NCBI RefSeq assembly: GCF_003347495.1
Contig: NZ_QCXY01000004.1
Location: 465,303 to 529,302 of the forward strand
From: Pleomorphovibrio marinus
GTDB taxonomy: Bacteria > Bacteroidota > Bacteroidia > Cytophagales > Cyclobacteriaceae
DNA: 64,000 bases
Reading direction: 5' to 3'
Below the pieces are notes generated by a model. That model saw only the letters and a program-made list of their open reading frames with translations, did no database searches and was not told the DNA's origin. Positions 24,934-35,194 of the stretch are shown here, piece by piece; position 1 is the first letter of the stretch, and each line of letters opens with the position of its first letter. The translations under genes were made by a program, and so were the position numbers.

Positions 24934-26646
24934 TTATTTGTGATCCAGAATTTGATTACCCTTTTCGAGCAGAGTGCGTAGCTCCTGGTAAGGCACATCC
25001 TGAACGGCCACACCTTTGTCAATGGCCAAACTGGCGGCTGCCGCTGCGGACTGACCAAGTACCATAAATACCGGTTCCATGCGAATGGAGCCAAATGCAA
25101 TATGGGTAGAACTCACACAGACAGGCACAAGCATATTTTCCAGTTCCCCTCTTTTGGGCACTATGGACCTGTAGGGAATGGGATAGGGGTCCCTCACGTG
25201 CGCCTCCACATTTCCTTCGTTTTGAACGTACCCGTTATGGTCCACATAGCGTTGAACCATATGGGAATCCATGCCATAGGCGGCCAGCCCCACTATATCC
25301 TCCACAGGGTCCACCATGCGCTCACAGTCCCTCTGCGTTACCACATAGTCGCTGATCATTCGCCTTGCCTCCCTTACATAGAGTTGCGGCGTCCAGCCTT
25401 CTCCCTCCTCAAATTCATCCTTGGTCATGCCCCATTGGGACACTACATCACGAACTTCCTTAGGGATACGTGGGTGGTAGGCCAATGTCCACATCAGCCC
25501 CTTCTGGTATTCATAATGCCGCTGTGTAATGGCCTCCCTCTCGGCATAGCTACCCTCTGGAAAGTCAAAGTTTTGGCCGATAAAATCTGTGGAAAATCCC
25601 TTCTGATTATTGGTGTCTGTCTTGCGGTTGGGCATGGGAGTGTTGATCCAGGGAACGAGTGGGTCACCATAATGGTACATTTCCGAAATTTCCCCGGTCC
25701 TGGCCTCATAGTTTCTAAACAATAGCTCATATTCCAGCTCATTGTAATCTTTAGGCTTCTCAAAGGGGATTCTGTTATCGGGATGATCGGTTAGGGTCAT
25801 ACGAAAACAATAGGCCTGAATGCCCTTGTCCCCGGATCCGTCAATCCCCGGGCCTCCTTCAATGATAAAAGGGAGAAGGCCGCTTTCAGGATTGCCTTTT
25901 TCCACATAGGGATCCACTCCCGGGATAAAATTATGGTGGACGGCATTTCGGGACACCCCCCCTTTTAGGGTGACGTTATAGTAATTTGCCTGCACCCCGT
26001 TCAGGGTTTCCCCATATTCATCGTTGCCTTCCCTTCCATAGGTATAGGATACACCTGCCGCTGCTATAAGGTCTCCTTCATAGGTGGCATCCATAAACAT
26101 CTTTCCGGAGTACCTTTCTCCGGACTCCATGGTGATGGCCACCAATTTATTGTTTTCCACCTCGGTGCCACTTTCCCTGTTCAGCCGCTGTCCGGTGATG
26201 GGTGTGATGCCCTCAGCCCCCAACATATCGGCATATACCTTTTTTGCGGCAGAGGGCTCAAAGGTCCACATAGCCTCTTCCCCTTCCACCGACCTGCTTT
26301 GACCGGGTCTGTTGAAGTAATCCGACCTGTCTTGCCACTTCCAGTGATCCGGGTTGTCGTAATACTTTTTGATATTGATGTAAAACTCCCTGGAAATTCC
26401 TCCTATGGCTTGCTTATTTCCGATATCTGTGGCACCAAGGCCTCCAGTGGTAAGCCCCCCCACATGCTGGGAAGGTTCTATTAGCACCACGGATTTTCCT
26501 TGCCTGGAAGCCTCAATGGCTGCTGCCACCCCGGCTGAGGTTCCTCCATAGATGACAAGGTCATAAGTCTCTTCTTGACTATAACTGGTAAAAGGCTGGA
26601 AAAATAAGCCAAGGCTTGCTAGAATAAGGATAAATTGGATTCGCAT
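24934..26646 (-). CDS. Secreted FAD-dependent oxidoreductase
   Basis: A 570-residue protein with an ordinary Sec signal peptide ending near FTSYSQ (residues 1-23), not a lipobox and not Tat. [20 protein letters not shown] gives the GGTSAG turn at residues 34-39, then [20 protein letters not shown] and IGGISREFY. The C-terminus has [20 protein letters not shown]. It is most like the neighbour at 26692-28392 across the whole length (same [23 protein letters not shown] or FIPWANS-type blocks), so the two are probably a recent duplication. Confidence 0.87.
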   Translation of the reverse strand: MRIQFILILASLGLFFQPFTSYSQEETYDLVIYGGTSAGVAAAIEASRQGKSVVLIEPSQHVGGLTTGGLGATDIGNKQAIGGISREFYINIKKYYDNPDHWKWQDRSDYFNRPGQSRSVEGEEAMWTFEPSAAKKVYADMLGAEGITPITGQRLNRESGTEVENNKLVAITMESGERYSGKMFMDATYEGDLIAAAGVSYTYGREGNDEYGETLNGVQANYYNVTLKGGVSRNAVHHNFIPGVDPYVEKGNPESGLLPFIIEGGPGIDGSGDKGIQAYCFRMTLTDHPDNRIPFEKPKDYNELEYELLFRNYEARTGEISEMYHYGDPLVPWINTPMPNRKTDTNNQKGFSTDFIGQNFDFPEGSYAEREAITQRHYEYQKGLMWTLAYHPRIPKEVRDVVSQWGMTKDEFEEGEGWTPQLYVREARRMISDYVVTQRDCERMVDPVEDIVGLAAYGMDSHMVQRYVDHNGYVQNEGNVEAHVRDPYPIPYRSIVPKRGELENMLVPVCVSSTHIAFGSIRMEPVFMVLGQSAAAAASLAIDKGVAVQDVPYQELRTLLEKGNQILDHK

Positions 26647-26691
26647 TTTCTGTTTGGATCTAAAATTACGTTCAGTTCTATATATTTTCTA

Positions 26692-28392
26692 CTATTCTAT
26701 TCTTTGTCCATAATTGATGAGGCTCTCTTTCAATTTAGCATAGGGAAGTTCGTGCAATTTCATATCCTCCTCCAAAGAAAGCGCAGCAGCAATGGCCGCA
26801 GACTGTCCCAACACCATAAATACAGGTTCCATTCGGATGGAACCAAAGGCTACGTGGGTGGAGCTCAAGCAAACGGGAACCAGCAGATTATCCGCTTCCC
26901 CCTGCTTGGGAATAATGGATCGGTACCCCACTGGATATGGGCCTGCCACACTGCTTTGCATATTTCCTTCGTTTTGCACAAACCCATTGGCATCCACATA
27001 GCGTTGGGTATGATGGGAGTCCATTCCGTAAGCGGCCAAGCCTATGGGGTCTTCCACCACTTCCAGACCTTCGCAATGATGTTGAGTCATTACCAGGTCA
27101 CTTACCATACGGCGGGCTTCACGGATATAGAGTTGGCTGGGCCATCCATCCTCCCTTTCAAATTCGTCTTTGCATGTTCCCCATTGAGAAACTTCCTCCC
27201 TTACCTTGTCAGGAATTCTGGGGTGATAAGCCAGAGTCCACATTAGCCCCTTTTGATAGTCAAGATGAGCTTGGGCAATCTTTTCCCTGTCCTCGTAGGA
27301 AGTCTCGGGGTACTCATAATTTTGCCCGATGAAATCGGTGGAAAACCCGTATTTATTATTGGTGTCTGTTTTTCTGTTAGGCATGGCCGAATTTGCCCAA
27401 GGGATAAAACCTCCCCCATAGGTGTACATGTTTTCTAGGTCATCGGCGGCCTCGAAATTCCTGAATAGCAATTCATAATTCAAGGTGTCATACCCTTCTG
27501 GTTTTTCAAAAGGAATCCGGTTATCCGGATGGTCTGTAAGGCACATGCGATAACAATAGGCCTGTATATGATGGTCTCCCTCCCCTTCTACACCGGGGCC
27601 TCCTTCTTTGATATAGGGGAGCAAACCGCTGGAAGGCTCTCCTTTAATCACATAGGGATCAACTCTATCCACAAACTCATGGTTTCTTGCGTTTCGAGCC
27701 ACATTGCCCCGCAAGGATACATTGTAGCGATGAGCCTGTACCCCGTTTAGAGTTTCATCATAGGTTTGGTTCGATTCCCTTCCCAAGGTGTAAGATACCC
27801 CTGCAGTGGCCATGAGATCACCCTCATAGGTAGCGTCCATAAATACACGGCCTTTATAATCGGATCCGTTTTCCATGGAGATGGACCGAATAGTTGCCCC
27901 CTCCTTAACCACCCCTGAAGCACGATTTAACCTTTCTCCATATACGATGGTGATATGGTGTTCTGCATCCAGCATATTCTTGTAAATGGATAAGGCAGCA
28001 GAAGGCTCAAAAGTCCATCGGGATTTTTCCCCTTCCTCTGTTCGGGAATAAGCCACGCCCTTGTAATCCTCTTTATCTTGCCAGTTCCAGTTTTCGGGTC
28101 TTTCATAGTACTGATATACCCTTTCATAAAATTCCCTGGATATACCTCCAATAGCCTGTTTATTCCCAATATCCGTCTGCCCTAATCCACCGGTGGTAAG
28201 CCCACCCAATCGCTGGCCGGGTTCAATGAGGATTACCGTTTTCCCCATCCTGGAGGCCTGTATGGCAGCGGCCACACCTGCTGAGGTGCCCCCGTAAATG
28301 ACCAGGTCATAGGTTTGTCCCACAAGTAGGAAAGGGCTGAAGAAAGCCAAGAAACCAAGTAGTGCGAATCGCTTATTCAAGGTTAATCCCAT
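26692..28392 (-). CDS. Secreted FAD-dependent oxidoreductase
   Basis: A 566-residue protein with a Sec signal peptide ([20 protein letters not shown] region, cleaved near LLVGQ). GGTSAG turn in [60 protein letters not shown]. It shares long blocks with the protein encoded at 24934-26646, including [11 protein letters not shown] and [14 protein letters not shown]. The gene lies between two paralogues with gaps of 45 and 21 bases. The substrate is unknown. Confidence 0.87.
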   Translation of the reverse strand: MGLTLNKRFALLGFLAFFSPFLLVGQTYDLVIYGGTSAGVAAAIQASRMGKTVILIEPGQRLGGLTTGGLGQTDIGNKQAIGGISREFYERVYQYYERPENWNWQDKEDYKGVAYSRTEEGEKSRWTFEPSAALSIYKNMLDAEHHITIVYGERLNRASGVVKEGATIRSISMENGSDYKGRVFMDATYEGDLMATAGVSYTLGRESNQTYDETLNGVQAHRYNVSLRGNVARNARNHEFVDRVDPYVIKGEPSSGLLPYIKEGGPGVEGEGDHHIQAYCYRMCLTDHPDNRIPFEKPEGYDTLNYELLFRNFEAADDLENMYTYGGGFIPWANSAMPNRKTDTNNKYGFSTDFIGQNYEYPETSYEDREKIAQAHLDYQKGLMWTLAYHPRIPDKVREEVSQWGTCKDEFEREDGWPSQLYIREARRMVSDLVMTQHHCEGLEVVEDPIGLAAYGMDSHHTQRYVDANGFVQNEGNMQSSVAGPYPVGYRSIIPKQGEADNLLVPVCLSSTHVAFGSIRMEPVFMVLGQSAAIAAALSLEEDMKLHELPYAKLKESLINYGQRIE

Positions 28393-28413
28393 ATCATGTC
28401 TGCAATTTTGAAC

Positions 28414-30063
28414 CTATTTACTACCCCTGTTTTCCAATAGAGGGTCATTTTGGAGTATGGTTTGTACCCGGTCCACAGAAACCTCCTGAACCATCACGCC
28501 TTCGTCTATGGCCAAAGAGGCTGCCACCGCCGCTGACTGGGCCAACACCATAAATACTGGTTCCATACGGATAGAACCAAAGGCAATATGCGAGGAAGAC
28601 AGGGATACTGGCACCAGTAAATTGGTGCATTCCTCCCTTTTGGGAGTGATGGCCCTGTAGGCTATGGGATAGGGGTCAAAGCCATGCACCTGTATATCCC
28701 CTTCATTCTTTACATTGCCATCCACCACTATGCGCTGGATATGATGCGAATCCATTCCATAGGCAGCCAGGCCAATTTGATCATCAACCACCTCATCTCC
28801 CACACAGTTGTTTTGCGTCATTACGTATTCTCCAATCAGCCTTCTCCCTTCTCTTACATACAGTTGATGGGGAAAGTTGTCGTTATCGGTAAACTCGTCC
28901 TTGCAATACCCCAGGGCCAGCATTTGGTCCCTTAATTCCTTGGGTACACGTTCATCATGCCCCAGAAAGTAGAGCAAGCCCTTGGTGTAGTCCTCATGGG
29001 CTTTCCATATACGGGCTCTGGTTTCATAATCAGCCTCAGGATATTCGTAGTTCATGCCTATCATATCCGTCGAAAACCCTCCTTTGTTGTTCACATCTAT
29101 GATCCCGTCGGGCATGGTCCAGCGTATCAGCAGGTAATCATCTATATCGGTGCTTTGTTGTACTTCTATCAACCTTAGCAATAATTCGTACCTATCAGAA
29201 TCATAGTTCTCAGGTTTTGTGATGGGAGCCTGGTTTTCCTTGTCCTTGGCCAGGCAGACCCGGAAATTATAGGCCTGCACCTTGTCATCTCCGGAGCCAT
29301 TTGGTGCCAATTCCTCATCGCTTATTCCCCATAGCAGGCCCGACTCAGGGTTTCCTTTTTCCACATAGGGATCCACCCCATCCGGGAACTGATGCCGGTT
29401 TACAGGAGGCCTGCTAAAGTAATTGACCTTTATGGAGTCTATGTCATCCGGCAACTCTTCCGGGTAAAGCTGTACTCCATTCAGGGATTCCCCATAGGTG
29501 TCGGATGATTCCCTTCCCACATGGTAGGAAACCTGGGCATGGGGAAACAGGTCCCCCTCATAGGTACAATCCAAAAATACCTTTGCCTTTACGGATAGGT
29601 TGTTCTCGGCATTGTTGAAACTGTCTTCCAACAAGATGGCATGCAGCTCAGTGCCGTTTTTTTCAGCTCCCACAATCCTTTTTTGAAAAAGGATGTCCAG
29701 GTCCGCTTCCTCTACATATTCCTGAAGGGCATTTGCGGCTACGGAAGGTGCGAATCGCCATTCTTCCTCCTTGCCATAGTACTTGCCCACTGTACGGTAA
29801 AAATCCAATGCCAAACCTGATACTGCTTCTTTATTGCCAAAATCCGTCCATCCCAGTCCCCCTGTGGTCATCCCGCCAAGGTATTTTCCGGGTTCAATCA
29901 GCAAGACGGATTTACCCATTTTCTTGGCAGAATAGGCAGCCATTACACCCGCTGCCGTTCCACCGTAAATGCATACATCCACTTCCAGGTGATGGTCCCG
30001 CTCCCCATTTGGGGAGCAGGCCATCCACTGAAAGAAAAGGGTAAGAATTATTAATCGCTTCAT
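28414..30063 (-). CDS. FAD-dependent oxidoreductase lipoprotein
   Basis: A 549-residue protein. Signal peptide with lipobox WMAC (Cys 16); VDVCIYGGTAAGVMAAYSAK with GGTAAG at residues 34-39; YLGGMTTGGLGWTDFGNKEA; C-terminal [20 protein letters not shown]. Its DGVDPYVEKGNPESGLLWGI block is close to that of the operon-terminal paralogue at 15366-17384. It is the first enzyme gene after SusD, with a nine-base gap, so it should be among the most strongly expressed. Confidence 0.86.
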   Translation of the reverse strand: MKRLIILTLFFQWMACSPNGERDHHLEVDVCIYGGTAAGVMAAYSAKKMGKSVLLIEPGKYLGGMTTGGLGWTDFGNKEAVSGLALDFYRTVGKYYGKEEEWRFAPSVAANALQEYVEEADLDILFQKRIVGAEKNGTELHAILLEDSFNNAENNLSVKAKVFLDCTYEGDLFPHAQVSYHVGRESSDTYGESLNGVQLYPEELPDDIDSIKVNYFSRPPVNRHQFPDGVDPYVEKGNPESGLLWGISDEELAPNGSGDDKVQAYNFRVCLAKDKENQAPITKPENYDSDRYELLLRLIEVQQSTDIDDYLLIRWTMPDGIIDVNNKGGFSTDMIGMNYEYPEADYETRARIWKAHEDYTKGLLYFLGHDERVPKELRDQMLALGYCKDEFTDNDNFPHQLYVREGRRLIGEYVMTQNNCVGDEVVDDQIGLAAYGMDSHHIQRIVVDGNVKNEGDIQVHGFDPYPIAYRAITPKREECTNLLVPVSLSSSHIAFGSIRMEPVFMVLAQSAAVAASLAIDEGVMVQEVSVDRVQTILQNDPLLENRGSK

Positions 30064-30072
30064 CCTCCCGTT

Positions 30073-31749
30073 TTAATAACCCGGGTTCTGGGTAAGCGCA
30101 GTATTGGTTTCCAGCTCTATCCTGGGTATGGGCCATAGATAGTCCCTATTGGGGTTGAAGCCCCTGTTTTCTATCACCACCAGTTCGTTGGCATTGGATA
30201 TATGGTCATAAGAAGGAGTGCCAATGGGGTCTATATGTGGGGGTTCATTTAACCATCCCCCGCCATCATAGCGGTTAAGCCTTCCTCTGTAAGGGCCAGG
30301 CATCACTTCTTCGGCAATTCTCCACCTATGGATGTCAAAGTACCTAAACCCTTCTATTCCCAACTCATGCCTTCTCTCCTTCCTTACGGCATTCCTCATC
30401 TCCTGCTGGGTTTTGCCAGACTGGATAGGTGGCATTTCAACAGAGGGCCGGGTTCTTAACGCATTGATTGCCTCATAGACTGATTCGTCGATTTCATTAA
30501 GTTCCACCTTTGCCTCGGCGTAGTTCAATAATACCTCACCGTACCTGATTAAGGTTAGGTTTTGATCACTTGAAAACACGTCAGTGGGATTGTTGGCTAC
30601 ATCAGCATGCTTTCTGTATAAATAACCGGTAAAACTGGCAAAGGCATGAGCAGACTCGATGTTTTCCACCCTTCTGGGAGGATCCTCTCGAAAATCCCAA
30701 GTCATGGTACTATCGGGGTGTGTTTCGAAGATATGATTTACCAGCCTAGACCCTGGAACCACCAACGTATAATGTAACCTTGGATCCCTATTTGCGAAGG
30801 GGTTATTCACGTCATAGAGTGGAGACTGATCTATGGGCAGCCCATCAATACAATCATAAGTGTCCACCATATCCTGAGGAGGCTTTTTGTTGGAGTGACC
30901 CAAAGCCATCCTGGACCAGAAGTTACCCGGCAAGTTATGGGTTTGAACCCCTCTCAGGTATTGGATCCTTAGGATGACCTCAGGTGAGGTGTCACCTCCA
31001 TGGTCGAAAAGGGCTTCGTAGTCATCATCCAGCCGGTAGATGCCAGCGTCCATTAACTGCTTTGCAGCAGCTGCAGCCACATCCCATCTTTCATTCCACA
31101 AGGCCACTCTGGATTTAACGGCCAATGCTGCCCCTTTACCTATCCTATCTTTCGTATTCACGTCCTCATGCAAGTGATCGACTATGGCGTCCAATTCTGC
31201 AAGCACAAAATCAATTACTTCGGATTTGGGAGTTCTTGGCATTTCGGCGTCATCCAAGGTTACCATTTCCGTAAGCAAAGGGACGTCCCCATATAACTCA
31301 GCTAAATAACTGTAGAAATAAGCCCTAAAAAACCTTGCCTGGGCCACCATGGCATCATATTCCGCGGCCCCAATTTCATCTCTTAGGTGGACGGAATTGC
31401 TTACTATAAAATTGACCCTGCCAATGGCCCTGTAAAAGTGAGACCAGAATGAATTGGTAAACCCATTATCCGAGTTTTGTTCTCCCCTTCCCAAGGCTTG
31501 CAGTGGGCTACCATTTCTATCCCAGCCATCATCAGAAGCAAAATCAAAAGAAAGGTACCAGGCTATTCCCGCCGGCCAAAACCACAGCCGGTTATAAACC
31601 CCCGTTACCGCCATTTCCAGTTCGGTGGCATTGGCAAAGAACGTATCGTCAGAGGGCTGATCCAGCGGTGCCCGTTCCAGGTAATCTTCACAAGCAAATG
31701 CTGCCATCAATACAGCAAAACACACGCATATTCTTATAATTCTTTTCAT
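30073..31749 (-). CDS. susD: RagB/SusD-family glycan-binding lipoprotein
   Basis: A 558-residue protein with a signal peptide and lipobox AFAC (Cys 20). EDYLERAPLDQPSDDTFFAN and ELEMAVTGVYNRLWFW are typical SusD openings. The C-terminal half has RYGEVLLNYAEAKVELNEID, RRHELGIEGFRYFDIHRWRI, and YLWPIPRIELETNTALTQNP, all diagnostic of the family. SusD forms the lid of the SusC transporter and holds the incoming glycan at the cell surface. Eleven bases separate it from susC. The ligand cannot be read from sequence, but the downstream sulfatase suggests a sulfated sugar. Confidence 0.95.
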   Translation of the reverse strand: MKRIIRICVCFAVLMAAFACEDYLERAPLDQPSDDTFFANATELEMAVTGVYNRLWFWPAGIAWYLSFDFASDDGWDRNGSPLQALGRGEQNSDNGFTNSFWSHFYRAIGRVNFIVSNSVHLRDEIGAAEYDAMVAQARFFRAYFYSYLAELYGDVPLLTEMVTLDDAEMPRTPKSEVIDFVLAELDAIVDHLHEDVNTKDRIGKGAALAVKSRVALWNERWDVAAAAAKQLMDAGIYRLDDDYEALFDHGGDTSPEVILRIQYLRGVQTHNLPGNFWSRMALGHSNKKPPQDMVDTYDCIDGLPIDQSPLYDVNNPFANRDPRLHYTLVVPGSRLVNHIFETHPDSTMTWDFREDPPRRVENIESAHAFASFTGYLYRKHADVANNPTDVFSSDQNLTLIRYGEVLLNYAEAKVELNEIDESVYEAINALRTRPSVEMPPIQSGKTQQEMRNAVRKERRHELGIEGFRYFDIHRWRIAEEVMPGPYRGRLNRYDGGGWLNEPPHIDPIGTPSYDHISNANELVVIENRGFNPNRDYLWPIPRIELETNTALTQNPGY

Positions 31750-31760
31750 GATAGCAGTCT

Positions 31761-34700
31761 TTAGAAGTTAACATTTAATCCAAGGGTATATACAGACATC
31801 TGTGGATACCATCCCCCGTTGCTAACAGGAGCCTCGGGGTCATAACCTTCATAAAAATTGGTTACCGTAAAGAAATTCCTTCCACTTACATAGATCCTGG
31901 CCCGCTGAATTCTAAACGCATCCAAGGCCGGCTGGGGTAAGGAATAGCCCACTTGGATATTCTGGCCCCGCAAGTAAGAGGCATTTCTCATCCAGAAACT
32001 GGAGTTCTGTTCATTGTTTACCTGGTTCCAAGCCAACCTGGGGAAAGAACCGTCAGGGTTATCCGGTGTCCACCTGTCCTTATGCTGTTCCTGCACAGTA
32101 CCTCCTAAATAAAAAGGCATAATACCCTGACCGAACAGGTAACCATCAGCTTGGCCTACCCCCTGCAAGAACAAGGAGAAATCCCAACCCTTATAGTCTA
32201 AATTGATCCTGGCTCCAAAGGTATGCCTGGGTATAGGACTACCTATTACTGCCAAATCCCGGTCATTAATGACACCGTCACCGTTAATGTCTGTGTACTT
32301 TATGTCTCCAGGAGCCACGTTACCAAACTGGGTAGCGTGGTTGTCCACTTCTTCCTGGGATTGGAAAAGCCCTTCAGAAACATAACCAAAAAAGGACTGG
32401 ATAGGATACCCTTCTCTATTTACTTGGAGCCCAGTATCCTGAATACCTCTCATATCCAACACCTCATTGTGTACGTCGGAATAATTTAGCGAAATGCCAT
32501 AATTAACCTCCCCTATTTTGTTTCGGTAATTTACCATTACATCCACTCCACGATTCAACACTGTTCCAGCATTCTGTTGTGGGGCATCTAGTCCAAGGGT
32601 TAATGGGATATTCAATGGAAGTAAAATATCCCTGGTGACAGTATGGTAGTAGTCCAAGGTTACATCCAATTTCCCCCAGAGGTTGAATTCAAGTCCTATA
32701 TCGGTCGTCTCTGAGGTTTCCCATAAAATATTTGGATTCGCCATTGCATTCAATGCAGCACCTGGAGAATTGGCATTGTTAAACACATAATCCTGCCCTC
32801 CACCACCTATTGAAACAAAGGCGGAATAGGGATAAAAGTTTGGTACTCCTTGCGGATTGACCACATTTTGGTTGCCCAGTTGGCCCCAGGATGCCCTTAA
32901 TTTGAGGTGGTCGATAATATGGGAAGTCCCTTGCATAAAGGATTCTTCGGATATTCTCCAACCCGCAGAAAAAGAAGGGAAAACGCCAAAACGGTTATCT
33001 TCACCAAATCTGGAAGAACCGTCCCTTCGCATATTGGCCTCAAAAAGGTAACGGTCGTCATAATTGTAAGTCACCCTACCAAATAAAGAACTCAAGGCCC
33101 AATGGTGTCCGGAGCCCCTAGTCAACTCATTGGCCCTATTTCCCGCATCTATATACTGATATTGTGGTAATGGGAAGACTTCCCTATATGCTGAAATCCA
33201 ATTGTTTACCAGATCCTCTTGCTGATACCCCCCAGTGAACCCGAACGTATGCACATCATTGAAGGTCTTATCCATGGTGATTATAGCACGGAGGTTATTA
33301 TACAATTCCCTGTCGAACCTTTCGGTAAGGCTGTTTCTTTGGGGAATAAAGAAAGTGGGGGTTTCCCCATCCCTGGCATAGGTCTGGGTGGTATTGAAAA
33401 ACCGCTTTTCTTGGGGATTTATAAATCGTGGGGCGTACATGACCTCGGCGGACATCCAGTCCGTGATCTTATAGTCCAATCGGAAGTTGAGTACGGCATC
33501 CAGATTTTGATGCGTCCACGATCCGCCGTCTTGGGCCCTGGCCAAGGGGTGGTCGCCATTCCATCCTTCTCCCCATCGTCCATTGGACAAAACCCCCACC
33601 TCGTTCGCAGGAATCCTTCTCATCCAGTGGAACACATAGCCTGTCCCGTTCGCTGGTTGGTTACGTTCCGTTCTGCGTAAAAATATATCCGTGGAAAAGG
33701 TCAACCTATCTGTAATGTCTATATCAGTGTTTAATCGGATATTTAACCGGTTGAAATCAGTGTTAGGGATAATTCCATCCTGGTTGAAATAATTGATGGA
33801 ACCAAAAAGCCGAGCCTTTTCACTACCTGCATTGATATTCACGGCGTGACTCTGAATGGAAGCGGCATTACTCATGGTCAATGCCTGCCAGTCGGTGTCG
33901 GGAAACCTGTCGGAAGGCATGTTTGCCCGGTAATCCTGAAGAAAGGACTCCGAATATTGTGGGGCATTTCCGATATTGGTAAAGGCCTCATTGGTCATTT
34001 CCATATGGTCTAACGCACCCACGATATTGGGCATCCTTGTAGGCAATTGTACCCCAGCATAGCCATTGTAACTTACCCTGATTCCTTCTACCCCTCTTTT
34101 TGTAGTGATCAACACTACACCATTTGCGGCACGTGCACCATAAATGGAAGCAGAGGCAGCATCCTTTAGAATAGATATACTTTCTATTTCGTTTGGGTCC
34201 ACATTGTTGATATCCATTTCTACGCCATCAACCATCACTAGTGGATTACTGTCTCCAATTGTCCCTACTCCCCTGATACGAATGGCTCCGCCATCCGCAC
34301 CTGGCTGACCGGATCGTTGGGCAATTGTTACACCTGGGGCTATTCCTTGAAGGGCCATGGAAGTCTGCCCCACGGGTTGGTTGATGATTTCATCCGAGGT
34401 TACTGTACTAACAGATCCGGTAAGGTTTACCTTTTTCTGGGTACCATAACCCACTACCACCACTTCATCCAAGGAGGAAAGGTCCTCTCCCATTACAATT
34501 TCAAACTGGGTCTGGTCCCCTACTTCTACCCGCTGGGATTCATAGCCGATAAAGGAAATCAGCAGTACGGCACCATCGGGTACCTCTATGGAAAAGTTTC
34601 CGTCAATATCCGTAGCGGTACCAATGGTGGTCCCTTCCACCACAATGGTAGCACCAGGAATCCCCTCTCCATTTTCATCCACTACACGACCGCTCACTTC

Positions 34701-35108
34701 ATGTTGGTCTATCTCTACTGATATGGAAGAGGGGGAAGCTAGATTGTCATTTACTGCTACAAAGATGGAGTTGTCCACCTGTCGGAATTTCAATTGGGCA
34801 GCCTTCCCTACTTCCACCAAAATATCATTTACAGACTGCCTTCTGTTGTCAATTTCTATAAGGGGTTTATTGGCAAGGATATCTTCCGGAAATACAAAGC
34901 TGTAGGAAGTCCTGGACTCCAGGGTCCTGAAAATGTCCTGAAGCTGCCACTCCCCTTTTTTGAGACGTACAAAAGTCTCATCCACAGGCTTAATTTGCGC
35001 ATTTATGTCATGGGCCATCAGCGTGCTCATCAGCACACATTGTATAATGAGCCCATACAAAAGATTTTTTGATACCATTTTGATTAGGTACGGTACTTTT
35101 TCTTTCAT
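31761..35108 (-). CDS. susC: SusC/RagA TonB-linked outer-membrane transporter with STN domain
   Basis: A 1115-residue protein. Signal peptide (to about MAHDINAQ, residue 38); an STN domain at about 45-115 (GEWQLQDIFRTLESRTSYSF); a carboxypeptidase-like beta domain at 135-210 (VSGRVVDENGEGIPGATIVV); the linker DEVVVVGYGTQKK; a plug domain at about 225-330 with IRIRGVGTIGDSNPLVMVDG; then the barrel to the C-terminal VNF. It imports the oligosaccharide with TonB energy. The STN domain is the part that signals to FecR, and a FecR/sigma pair lies directly upstream, so transport and induction are linked here. Confidence 0.96.
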   Translation of the reverse strand: MKEKVPYLIKMVSKNLLYGLIIQCVLMSTLMAHDINAQIKPVDETFVRLKKGEWQLQDIFRTLESRTSYSFVFPEDILANKPLIEIDNRRQSVNDILVEVGKAAQLKFRQVDNSIFVAVNDNLASPSSISVEIDQHEVSGRVVDENGEGIPGATIVVEGTTIGTATDIDGNFSIEVPDGAVLLISFIGYESQRVEVGDQTQFEIVMGEDLSSLDEVVVVGYGTQKKVNLTGSVSTVTSDEIINQPVGQTSMALQGIAPGVTIAQRSGQPGADGGAIRIRGVGTIGDSNPLVMVDGVEMDINNVDPNEIESISILKDAASASIYGARAANGVVLITTKRGVEGIRVSYNGYAGVQLPTRMPNIVGALDHMEMTNEAFTNIGNAPQYSESFLQDYRANMPSDRFPDTDWQALTMSNAASIQSHAVNINAGSEKARLFGSINYFNQDGIIPNTDFNRLNIRLNTDIDITDRLTFSTDIFLRRTERNQPANGTGYVFHWMRRIPANEVGVLSNGRWGEGWNGDHPLARAQDGGSWTHQNLDAVLNFRLDYKITDWMSAEVMYAPRFINPQEKRFFNTTQTYARDGETPTFFIPQRNSLTERFDRELYNNLRAIITMDKTFNDVHTFGFTGGYQQEDLVNNWISAYREVFPLPQYQYIDAGNRANELTRGSGHHWALSSLFGRVTYNYDDRYLFEANMRRDGSSRFGEDNRFGVFPSFSAGWRISEESFMQGTSHIIDHLKLRASWGQLGNQNVVNPQGVPNFYPYSAFVSIGGGGQDYVFNNANSPGAALNAMANPNILWETSETTDIGLEFNLWGKLDVTLDYYHTVTRDILLPLNIPLTLGLDAPQQNAGTVLNRGVDVMVNYRNKIGEVNYGISLNYSDVHNEVLDMRGIQDTGLQVNREGYPIQSFFGYVSEGLFQSQEEVDNHATQFGNVAPGDIKYTDINGDGVINDRDLAVIGSPIPRHTFGARINLDYKGWDFSLFLQGVGQADGYLFGQGIMPFYLGGTVQEQHKDRWTPDNPDGSFPRLAWNQVNNEQNSSFWMRNASYLRGQNIQVGYSLPQPALDAFRIQRARIYVSGRNFFTVTNFYEGYDPEAPVSNGGWYPQMSVYTLGLNVNF

Positions 35109-35146
35109 AATTTTAAAGGATTTTGAAGTTTACACTTTAAGGTTAG

Positions 35147-35187
35147 CAGGGTAAATGAATTCATTTGGCGATGGAGCGTTTACCCTG
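35147..35187. promoter_or_regulatory. Inverted repeat between fecR and susC
   Basis: CAGGGTAAA and TTTACCCTG are perfect nine-base arms separated by about 23 bases, located in the 86-base gap before susC. There is no T run, so it is not a simple terminator. It could be an operator or an mRNA structure that sets FecR versus SusC output. Confidence 0.5.
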
Positions 35188-35194
35188 TTTTGGT

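Noticed and set aside
15366..30063. Xanthan lyase annotation for the FAD proteins
   Set aside because: The visible domain is FAD-binding; only one protein has a CBD-like tail similar to that found in xanthan lyases, and no lyase fold is seen.
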